A stretch of 6,103 bases of DNA from Alphaproteobacteria bacterium (GTDB taxonomy: Bacteria > Pseudomonadota > Alphaproteobacteria > Rhizobiales > Devosiaceae). Below the pieces are notes generated by a model. The model was not told where the DNA came from and did no database searches. It saw only the letters and a program-made list of their open reading frames with translations. The stretch's first letter is position 1. The number at the start of each line of letters is the position of its first letter. The stretch covers positions 1-6,103 of the forward strand of contig JAHJOS010000187.1 of the NCBI GenBank assembly GCA_018820005.1, given 5' to 3'. The translations under genes and the position numbers were made by a program. This document shows, in pieces, positions 1 through 5,401 of the stretch.

Positions 1-1255
1 CGACATTCAGCACGGGCATGCCGTAGATCGGGCTGGTCTTGTCGGTCTTGGCCGATGGATTGGTCACGTCATTGGCGCCGATCACGAAGGCCACGTCGGA
101 CTGGGCAAACTCGGAGTTGATGTCCTCGAGCTCGAACACTTCATCATAAGGCACATTGGCTTCCGCCAGCAGCACGTTCATGTGGCCTGGCATGCGGCCG
201 GCTACCGGATGGATAGCGTATTTGACCGTGACGCCTTCCTTCTTGAGCAGGTCAGCCATTTCGCGCAGCGCGTGCTGGGCCTGGGCGACTGCCATGCCAT
301 AACCGGGTACAATGATGACCTTGCTGGCATTTTTCATCAGGAAGGCAGCGTCGTCGGCTGCGCCCTGCTTGACTGGCCGGTCATCTTCTGCAGCACTGGC
401 AGCAGCGCCGCTGTCACCGCCAAAACCGCCCAGGATCACCGAGATGAAACTGCGGTTCATGGCCTTGCACATGATGTAGCTCAGGATCGCGCCCGACGAG
501 CCCACCAGCGCACCGGTGATGATCAGCGCCGTATTGCCCAGCGTGAAGCCGATGCCAGCTGCGGCCCAACCCGAATAGGAATTGAGCATCGAGACCACCA
601 CCGGCATGTCTGCGCCGCCGATCGGGATGATCATCAGCCCGCCAAGGACCAGCGCCAGCACGGTAATTGCCCAGAACAGCCAGGGTTCGGCCGAGGTGGT
701 GAAAGCCCAGACCAGCGCCAGGATGGCAACAGCCATCACGATATGGATGGCATGGCGGGCCGGCAGGATGATCGGCTTGCCGCTCATATTTCCATTGAGC
801 TTGGCAAAGGCGATGACCGAACCGGTGAAAGTGAAGGCACCGATGGCCACGCCGATCGACATTTCGATCAGCGCCTGGGCATGGATATGGCCCGGCGAGC
901 CAATGCCGAACGCCTCTGGCGCATAGAGCGCGGCAGCGGCCACGAACACCGCCGCAAGACCCACCAGCGAGTGGAAGGCTGCGACCAGCTGGGGCATGTC
1001 GGTCATCTTGACGGTGCGCGCCATATAGGCGCCGATGCCGCCACCGATACCGATGCCGCCGATGATCAGGGCCCAGCTCAGTACATCGCTTGGCGCTGCC
1101 AGCGCCAGCGTCGTCAGGATGGCAATACCCATGCCGATCATGCCGAAACGATTGCCCTGCTGGGCCGAGCGGGGATTGGACAACCCGCGCAGCGCCAGGA
1201 GGAACAGCACACCGGCGACCAGATAGAGAAGAGCTGCAATATCTGCAGAAATCAT
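1..1255 (-). CDS. pntB: NAD(P) transhydrogenase subunit beta (PntB), partial: C-terminus cut by the window edge
   Basis: This is the beta subunit of the inner-membrane proton-translocating transhydrogenase, which couples hydride transfer from NADH to NADP+ to proton re-entry. The 418 visible residues begin with the membrane domain (dII): many hydrophobic helices across about residues 5-265, with the conserved AFHSLVGL segment (His95, equivalent to the proton-channel His91 of E. coli PntB) and SMLNSYSGW (Asn225, in the position of E. coli Asn222). A linker rich in Ala, Gly and Asp (about 277-303) leads to the cytoplasmic NADP(H)-binding domain dIII, with VPGYGMAVAQAQ (316-327), GRMPGHMNVLLAEA (353-366) and GANDVTNPSAKTDKTSPIYG (393-412). 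From the usual family length of about 460-480 residues, some 45-60 are missing beyond position 1. The ATG lies 4 nt after the pntAB stop, with AGAAGGG upstream as a ribosome binding site. The identification is secure. Confidence 0.97.
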   Translation of the reverse strand, partial: MISADIAALLYLVAGVLFLLALRGLSNPRSAQQGNRFGMIGMGIAILTTLALAAPSDVLSWALIIGGIGIGGGIGAYMARTVKMTDMPQLVAAFHSLVGLAAVFVAAAALYAPEAFGIGSPGHIHAQALIEMSIGVAIGAFTFTGSVIAFAKLNGNMSGKPIILPARHAIHIVMAVAILALVWAFTTSAEPWLFWAITVLALVLGGLMIIPIGGADMPVVVSMLNSYSGWAAAGIGFTLGNTALIITGALVGSSGAILSYIMCKAMNRSFISVILGGFGGDSGAAASAAEDDRPVKQGAADDAAFLMKNASKVIIVPGYGMAVAQAQHALREMADLLKKEGVTVKYAIHPVAGRMPGHMNVLLAEANVPYDEVFELEDINSEFAQSDVAFVIGANDVTNPSAKTDKTSPIYGMPVLNV

Positions 1256-1259
1256 GGGG

Positions 1260-1562
1260 TTAACCCTTCTTCTTGTACATGGCCAGCATGCGCTGGGTGA
1301 CGAGGAACCCGCCGAAAATATTCACGCTGGCAAACACCAGCGCGATGAAACCGAAGAGCTTGGAGAGCCAGCTGGCATCAGTTGCCAGATGCACGCCGAC
1401 GGCCAGCAGCGCCCCAACCACGATCACCGAGGAGATCGCATTGGTCACGCTCATCAGCGGGGTATGCAGGGCCGGCGTCACTGACCAGACCACGAAATAG
1501 CCAACGAAGATTGCCAGCACGAAGATGGCCAGCCGGAAGGTGAAGGGGTCGATCGCTTCCAT
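1260..1562 (-). CDS. pntAB: NAD(P) transhydrogenase subunit alpha part 2 (PntAB, membrane segment)
   Basis: This 100-residue integral membrane protein corresponds to the C-terminal membrane part of E. coli PntA. It supplies helices of the proton-conducting dII domain alongside PntB. Three hydrophobic segments are visible, at about residues 8-27, 38-58 and 66-89. Between and within them lies the family signature TPALHTPLMSVTNAISSVIV (29-48). The C-terminus is short and basic (MYKKKG), consistent with a cytoplasmic end. Its ATG directly follows the TAA of pntAA with no intervening base, and the GGGAG in the last pntAA codons serves as ribosome binding site, so translation is likely coupled. The separate pntAA/pntAB arrangement is typical of alphaproteobacteria such as Rhodospirillum rubrum, unlike the fused E. 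coli PntA. Confidence 0.96.
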   Translation of the reverse strand: MEAIDPFTFRLAIFVLAIFVGYFVVWSVTPALHTPLMSVTNAISSVIVVGALLAVGVHLATDASWLSKLFGFIALVFASVNIFGGFLVTQRMLAMYKKKG

Positions 1563-3074
1563 TTATTGCTCTCCCTTGGGGGCTGCAGGCTTCTTGGCAG
1601 CAGCAGGCTTTTTGGCAGGTGCGGCCTTGGCGGCAGCGGGTTTGGCATCGGCTGCCGGCTTGGCAGCGGCCTTGGTCCGGACCGGTTTGGCGACGGTTGG
1701 CTTGGGAGCGGCGGCAGCGTCCATGACGACGATTGCCTGCTCCTTGGCGACCTTTTTGGCAGCACTCGGGGCCTTGGCAGGGGCCGGTTTCGCTGGGGTT
1801 TTCGCGACCGGAGCCGGCTTGGCAGCAGTGGTCTTGGCAGGTGCCGGCTTGACGCCTGCAACCGCCTTTTTGCCTGCGGCTGGCACCGTGCTTGCCTGCG
1901 ATTTGCCTGCAGTTTGCTTGCTGTTTGCCTGCTCGGCCATGGCAGCACCCACAAAATTGGGGTGAACCACCAGACCATCGCGCGTCAGCACCGTCGCCTT
2001 GACCAGTTCGTCGTCCCAGTTGACGGCCAGCGTCTTGGCCTTGGCATCGATCATCGTGGTCAGGAAGGCGAGCAGATTGCGGGCATAAAGCTGGCTGGCC
2101 GTGGTGGGGATGCGCCCCTGCATATTGGTGTAACCGATGATGGTGACGCCATTGTGCTCGATCACCTTGCCGGGGACCGTCAATTCGACATTGCCACCCC
2201 GCTCGGCGGCCAGATCGACGATCACCGAACCGGGCGCCATGGATTCAACCATGGCCTTGGTGATCAGCCGCGGCGCCGGGCGCCCCGGGATCAGGGCGGT
2301 GGTGACAACGATGTCCTGCTTGGCGATGTGCTGGGCGGTCAGCTCGGCCTGCTTGGCCTGATACTCGGCTGACATCTGCTTGGCATAGCCGCCGGCCGTT
2401 TCGGCCTGCTTGAACTCGTCATCCTCGACGGCGATGAACTTGCCGCCCAGGCTCTCCACCTGCTCCTTGGCAGCGGGACGCACGTCGGTGGCCGACACCA
2501 CCGCACCCAGCCGCTTGGCCGTGGCAATGGCCTGAAGGCCGGCAACACCGGCACCCATGACGAAGGTCTTGGCGGGACGCACGGTGCCCGCGGCAGTCAT
2601 CATCATGGGCACGGCGCGGTCGAACGCCGCCGCCGCCTCGATGACGCCCTGATAGCCCGCCAGATTGGCCTGGCTGGACAGGATATCCATCACCTGCGCG
2701 CGAGTGATGCGCGGCATGAATTCCATGGACATGGCGGTAACACCGGCCTTGGCCAATGCGGCCAGCGCCACATCATTGCCATAGGGGTCGAGCGCGCCGA
2801 TCAGCAGAGCACCGGGATTGACGCCAGCCAGCGCTGCCGCTTCGGGGCGGCGCACGGTCAGCACAACATCGGCCTGTTTGAGAGTGGCGGCAGCAGTCGC
2901 GCCCAGCGTGGCGCCGGCAGCTTCGTAATCGCTGTCGAGAATGCGCGAGCCCAGGCCTGCGCCCTTCTCGACGGCAACGCTGGCGCCCAACGCAATAAGC
3001 TTGCCCACCGTCTCGGGGGTCGCCGCAACGCGGTCCTCACCCTCGATCCGCTCGCGGACGATCGCTATTTTCAT
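1563..3074 (-). CDS. pntAA: NAD(P) transhydrogenase subunit alpha part 1 (PntAA, NAD(H)-binding domain I) with a long Ala/Lys/Pro C-terminal tail
   Basis: This is the peripheral cytoplasmic dI subunit, which binds NAD(H) and passes hydride to NADP(H) in PntB. The N-terminus MKIAIVRERIEGEDRVAATP is the alanine dehydrogenase/PNT N-terminal signature. The RQD loop is intact (Arg122, Gln127, Asp130 within PRITRAQVMDILSSQ, spaced as in R. rubrum R127/Q132/D135). The Rossmann glycine motif GAGVAG is at 174-179, followed by LAAERGGN (288-295) and the mobile-loop region GYTNMQGR (314-321). The folded domain appears to end near residue 383. The remaining 120 residues are almost entirely Ala, Lys and Pro. 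R. rubrum PntAA is about 384 residues, so this 503-residue protein is long by roughly the size of the tail. An AGGAG lies 6 nt before the ATG. It is the first of the three packed pnt genes. The function is secure; the role of the tail is unknown. Confidence 0.97.
   Translation of the reverse strand: MKIAIVRERIEGEDRVAATPETVGKLIALGASVAVEKGAGLGSRILDSDYEAAGATLGATAAATLKQADVVLTVRRPEAAALAGVNPGALLIGALDPYGNDVALAALAKAGVTAMSMEFMPRITRAQVMDILSSQANLAGYQGVIEAAAAFDRAVPMMMTAAGTVRPAKTFVMGAGVAGLQAIATAKRLGAVVSATDVRPAAKEQVESLGGKFIAVEDDEFKQAETAGGYAKQMSAEYQAKQAELTAQHIAKQDIVVTTALIPGRPAPRLITKAMVESMAPGSVIVDLAAERGGNVELTVPGKVIEHNGVTIIGYTNMQGRIPTTASQLYARNLLAFLTTMIDAKAKTLAVNWDDELVKATVLTRDGLVVHPNFVGAAMAEQANSKQTAGKSQASTVPAAGKKAVAGVKPAPAKTTAAKPAPVAKTPAKPAPAKAPSAAKKVAKEQAIVVMDAAAAPKPTVAKPVRTKAAAKPAADAKPAAAKAAPAKKPAAAKKPAAPKGEQ
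1566..1925 (-). repeat. Low-complexity Ala/Lys/Pro tail of PntAA (codons 384-503)
   Basis: These codons encode about 120 residues built from irregular PAKP, AAAKP and PAPAK-type units, with no aromatic residue, cysteine or histidine. The tail is strongly basic and presumably disordered. Its composition resembles the C-terminal tails of histone H1-like proteins and AlgP. One non-repetitive island (EQAIVVMDAAAA, residues 445-456) interrupts it, dividing it into two basic arms. At DNA level the region is an imperfect short-period GC-rich repeat, likely to vary in length between strains by slippage. The reading frame is open throughout and runs into the pntAB start, so this looks like real protein, not a frameshift artefact. 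Confidence 0.85.
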
Positions 3075-3080
3075 GAAAAT

Positions 3081-3108
3081 CTCCTGCCCGCCTGCCCGGC
3101 GGACAGGC
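3081..3108 (-). promoter_or_regulatory. pntAA ribosome binding site with adjacent hairpin and 8-bp tandem duplication
   Basis: Read on the minus strand, an 8-bp stem GCCTGTCC/GGGCAGGC (one G-U pair, 3-nt GCC loop; 3090-3108) ends just before the AGGAG ribosome binding site (3081-3085). The unit CGGGCAGG occurs twice in tandem (3083-3090 and 3091-3098). The second copy read overlaps the ribosome binding site, so the 5' arm could pair with either copy, and the alternative pairing would cover part of the site. There is no T-run, so this is not a classical terminator. The hairpin is visible directly; any role in translational control or mRNA processing is inference. Confidence 0.4.
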
Positions 3109-3138
3109 TCGATATTAGTGCCTGAACCTGGACTGAAA

Positions 3139-3306
3139 TCAGGGTTTGATCAGGAAGTACAAGACGACGGCGGTCACGGCCAGGCCGATCACCGACCATT
3201 TGACGGCGACAAGGAAGCCATCATAGGTGGCTTCGTGCTGGGCGTAGTCCATCGGCGATTCAACCTGCAACTCTGCGTGGTGTTCCGGGCGGTGTTTGGT
3301 GGCCAT
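3139..3306 (-). CDS. aa3-type cytochrome c oxidase subunit IV family small membrane protein
   Basis: This 55-residue protein starts MATKHRPEHHAELQVESPMD. It has a polar, His-rich N-terminus, then the family signature DYAQHEATYDGFL (residues 20-32), then one transmembrane helix (about 33-52) ending in FLIKP. This matches the short bacterial aa3-type oxidase subunit IV family (COX_aa3_IV), single-helix proteins that pack against the aa3 cytochrome c oxidase in alphaproteobacteria. A GAGGA ribosome binding site (3311-3315) is 4 nt before the ATG, and the reading frame closes with TGA. It lies 62 nt after pepF and 64 nt before pntAA, all on the same strand. No other oxidase subunit is nearby, so it is separated from the main cox cluster. 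Assignment to the family is confident; physical association with an oxidase is inferred from the family. Confidence 0.88.
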   Translation of the reverse strand: MATKHRPEHHAELQVESPMDYAQHEATYDGFLVAVKWSVIGLAVTAVVLYFLIKP

Positions 3307-3368
3307 TTCGTCCTCGTAAGTCCAGTGCTCTAAAAGTCTATGCGTCTAAAGTTGCTCTCCGCAAGCGC

Positions 3369-5171
3369 TCAGGGCGCAGTTGCTTCCAGCTCGTCGATCA
3401 GCCCCTCGATCATCGACAGGCCCAGCGACCAGAACTGGGGGTCCCTGGCATCGAGCCCGAACGGCGCCAGCAGCTCGGAATGGTGCTTGCTGCCGCCTGC
3501 CTTGAGCAGCTCGAAATAGCGCTCGGCAAAGCCGTCACTGGACTTCTCATACTGTGCGTAGAGCGAGTTCACAAGGCAGTCACCAAAGGCATAGGCGTAG
3601 ACGTAGAAGGGCGAATGGATGAAGTGGGGAATATAGGCCCAGAAGGTCTCGTAGCCTTCATTGGCGATGATGGCGTCACCCAATGACTCCTGCTGCACAT
3701 CAAGCCAGATCTGGTTGATCTCTTCGGTCTTGAGCTCGCCCTGGCGGCGGGCGGTGTGAACCCTGCGCTCGAAGGTATAAAAGGCGATCTGCCGCACCAC
3801 GGTGTTGAGCATGTCCTCGACCTTGCCCGAAAGCAGCGCAAAGCGCGCCTTGGGATCGGTGGTCTTGTCGAGCAGCGAGCGGAAGGTCAACATTTCGCCA
3901 AACACCGAGGCCGTCTCGGCCAGGGTCAGCGGCGTATTGGCCAGAATAGGCCCCTGTGCCGCCGCGAGGCGCTGATGCACGCCATGGCCCAGCTCATGGG
4001 CCAGCGTCATGATATCGCGCGAGCGACCCATGTAGTTGAGCATCAGATAGGGATGGGCGCTGGGCACGGTGGGATGGGCAAAGGCGCCCGAGAGCTTGCC
4101 ATCGCCGCTGGGCGCATCGATCCAGCCCGAATTAAAGAATGGCGCGGCATATTCGGCCAGTTGCGGCGAGAACCGACCATAGGCTTCCATGACGGTAGAA
4201 ACGGCGCTGTCCCAATCCCAGGTGCGCTCATCGCTGGTGGGCAGCGGCGCATTGCGGTCCCAGGCATTGAGCTTGTCTTTGCCGAACCATTTTGCCTTCA
4301 TGGCATAATAGCGGTGGCTGAGGCGCGGATAGGCCTCCTGCACGGCTTTCTGCAGCGCATCGACGACTTCGCGCTCGACCGAATTGGCCATGTGCCGGCT
4401 GTCGGCAATGTCCTCGTAACCGCGCCAGCGGTCGGAGATTTCCTTGTCCTTGGCCAGCACATTGGTGATGTGGGTGAACAGGCGCCCATTGGCCTTGAGG
4501 GTCTTGCCCAGCGCCTTGAAAGCCGCCGCCCGCTTGGGCTCTTCCTTTTCGCTGAGCAGATGGAGCGTTGCTTCCATATTGAGCGTTTCGCCATCCACCT
4601 CGAATTCGAGGCTCGAGAGCGTCTCGTCGAACAAGCGGTTCCAGGCGGAAAACGCGGTGGTCGACTTGTCGTGAAACAGCTCTTCGAGCTTGTCATCGAG
4701 CTGATAGGGCTTGGCCTTGCGCAGCTCGGCAAACCAGGTGCGATAGCGTGCCAGTTCGGCATCGCCGGCCATGGCCGCTTCAAGATCGGCATCTTCGATG
4801 CGGTTCAGTTCGAGTTCGAAAAACAGCACGCGGGTGGCCAGATTGGTGATGGCCTCATTGGTATCGCCCATGAACTTGGCGCGGTCCGGATCGGTCGCCT
4901 TCTGCGCATATTGCAGAAACGCGAACGAACCCAGGCGCCCGGTCAGATCGCCCAGCGCCTCGCTGTCCTTGATGGCCTTGGTCAGGCCGCCAGCCTTGGT
5001 CAGCGCGACCAGCTTGCCCTTGTAGTCTGTCTCAAAGCGCACCGCGTCGGCCTTGGCCTTTTCCAGATCCGCCTTGAACTGGGGGCTGTCCCCGCCGGGG
5101 TAGAGATCGCTGAGATCCCACACCGGCAGATTGCCGAACTGATTGTGGCTCTTCTGGGCGGGGGCGGTCAT
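3369..5171 (-). CDS. pepF: Oligoendopeptidase F, M3-family zinc metallopeptidase
   Basis: This 600-residue cytoplasmic peptidase would hydrolyse short peptides and contribute to peptide turnover. It has no signal peptide. The zinc motif HELGH is at residues 392-396 (His392, His396 ligands, Glu393 catalytic) within MTLAHELGHGVHQRL. The third ligand is probably Glu419 in LAETASVFGE, matching the family's downstream ETAS/EAPS element. The C-terminal substrate-site motif HSPFYVYAYAFG (519-530) carries the His and Tyr residues typical of M3 enzymes. The N-terminal half is helical, as in the family, and the length matches PepF proteins (about 600). A TTG start six bases upstream is possible, but GGAG at 5180-5183 sits 8 nt from the ATG and only 2 nt from the TTG, so the ATG at 5171 is preferred. 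The gene diverges from the response regulator gene. The pepF symbol is by family; the true substrate range is unknown. Confidence 0.95.
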   Translation of the reverse strand: MTAPAQKSHNQFGNLPVWDLSDLYPGGDSPQFKADLEKAKADAVRFETDYKGKLVALTKAGGLTKAIKDSEALGDLTGRLGSFAFLQYAQKATDPDRAKFMGDTNEAITNLATRVLFFELELNRIEDADLEAAMAGDAELARYRTWFAELRKAKPYQLDDKLEELFHDKSTTAFSAWNRLFDETLSSLEFEVDGETLNMEATLHLLSEKEEPKRAAAFKALGKTLKANGRLFTHITNVLAKDKEISDRWRGYEDIADSRHMANSVEREVVDALQKAVQEAYPRLSHRYYAMKAKWFGKDKLNAWDRNAPLPTSDERTWDWDSAVSTVMEAYGRFSPQLAEYAAPFFNSGWIDAPSGDGKLSGAFAHPTVPSAHPYLMLNYMGRSRDIMTLAHELGHGVHQRLAAAQGPILANTPLTLAETASVFGEMLTFRSLLDKTTDPKARFALLSGKVEDMLNTVVRQIAFYTFERRVHTARRQGELKTEEINQIWLDVQQESLGDAIIANEGYETFWAYIPHFIHSPFYVYAYAFGDCLVNSLYAQYEKSSDGFAERYFELLKAGGSKHHSELLAPFGLDARDPQFWSLGLSMIEGLIDELEATAP

Positions 5172-5179
5172 CGGCAAGT

Positions 5180-5183
5180 CTCC
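5180..5183 (-). promoter_or_regulatory. pepF ribosome binding site (decides the start)
   Basis: GGAG on the minus strand is spaced 8 nt from the ATG at 5171 but only 2 nt from the in-frame TTG at 5177. This favours the 600-residue product over the 602-residue one. Confidence 0.6.
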
Positions 5184-5192
5184 GGGCGATCA

Positions 5193-5221
5193 ATTGTGCG
5201 CGGACCTTAGCGAGCGGGCAA
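5193..5221 (-). promoter_or_regulatory. Candidate sigma-70-type promoter for pepF
   Basis: On the minus strand, TTGCCC (5216-5221) and CACAAT (5193-5198) are separated by exactly 17 bp, each matching four of six consensus positions. Transcription would start near 5186, leaving a short leader of about 15 nt containing the GGAG ribosome binding site. The spacing is right but the hexamers are mediocre, so this is a prediction only. Confidence 0.3.
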
Positions 5222-5232
5222 TGGGTTGGGAA

Positions 5233-5276
5233 GAGTCATGCCGCCACACGCTTTCAACCAACATCGAGTCATCCCG
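5233..5276. repeat. 11-bp imperfect direct repeat, each copy beginning with a GAGTC methylation site
   Basis: GAGTCATGCCG (5233-5243) and GAGTCATCCCG (5266-5276) match at 10 of 11 positions. They are offset by 33 bp, about three helical turns, so both face the same side of the DNA. Each begins with GAGTC, a GANTC site; a third GANTC (GAATC) is at 5368-5372. The arrangement would suit a dimeric or paired regulator, but no known operator is recognised. Confidence 0.4.
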
Positions 5277-5293
5277 GCGAAAAACAGGCAATG

Positions 5294-5322
5294 TTGCGAG
5301 CACCAAAATCTCCATGATTAAT
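5294..5322 (+). promoter_or_regulatory. Candidate promoter for the response regulator gene, overlapping the CtrA-type box
   Basis: TTGCGA (5294-5299), a 17-bp spacer and ATTAAT (5317-5322) form a plausible sigma-70-like pair. The candidate -10 overlaps the left half of the TTAA-N7-TTAAC element, so if both are real, a bound CtrA would block this promoter. Alternatively the true promoter lies further downstream and is activated by CtrA; I found no convincing -10 at the expected distance for that arrangement. Confidence 0.25.
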
Positions 5323-5333
5323 CGACCCTTAAC
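5318..5333 (+). promoter_or_regulatory. CtrA-type binding site (TTAA-N7-TTAAC)
   Basis: TTAATCGACCCTTAAC is a perfect match to the full CtrA consensus half-site spacing known from Caulobacter and other alphaproteobacteria. It lies in the divergent intergenic region, 68 bp before the response regulator ATG and about 147 bp from the pepF ATG. TTAA is palindromic, so the core could act on either gene; the trailing C orients it toward the plus-strand gene. The match is seen directly; occupancy by CtrA is inference. Confidence 0.6.
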
Positions 5334-5392
5334 CCCCTCCGCCCATGCTGATCCCAAAACGGCACACGAATCGATGCCGCAGCAAAAAGACC

Positions 5393-5396
5393 GGAG
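5393..5396 (+). promoter_or_regulatory. Ribosome binding site for the response regulator (decides the start)
   Basis: GGAG lies 5 nt before the ATG at 5402. The alternative in-frame ATG at 5345 is preceded by a pyrimidine-rich stretch with no purine-rich site, so 5402 is the better start. Confidence 0.65.
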
Positions 5397-5401
5397 TTTG
5401 G

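Noticed and set aside
182..1300. Plus-strand open frame (372 codons) opposite pntB
   Set aside because: The translation is rich in His, Gln, Asp and Arg, typical of the complement of a hydrophobic membrane protein gene, and pntB on the other strand is unambiguous.
1566..2372. Plus-strand open frame (268 codons) opposite pntAA
   Set aside because: It is a Gly/Leu/Arg-rich shadow of the repetitive Ala/Lys/Pro-coding region, with no protein family character.
3110..3138. Possible promoter with TAATAT between the small oxidase gene and pntAA
   Set aside because: No acceptable -35 hexamer lies at 16-18 bp. The spot is just a small AT-richer patch.
3307..3368. Terminator after pepF
   Set aside because: No stable stem followed by a T-run could be found on the minus strand, so read-through into the small oxidase gene cannot be excluded.
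3756..5210. Long plus-strand open frame (484 codons) opposite pepF
   Set aside because: It is antisense to a clear M3 peptidase with intact catalytic motifs. Its translation has no recognisable domain and is the expected by-product of GC-rich codon usage.
5361..5374. Possible sigma-54 promoter (GGCAC...) before the response regulator
   Set aside because: The required GG-N10-GC geometry fails: ten bases after GG the dinucleotide is GA, not GC.
5345..5401. Upstream in-frame start extending the response regulator by 19 residues
   Set aside because: There is no ribosome binding site, and the added residues precede the normal first beta strand of a receiver domain. The ATG at 5402 has a well-placed GGAG.
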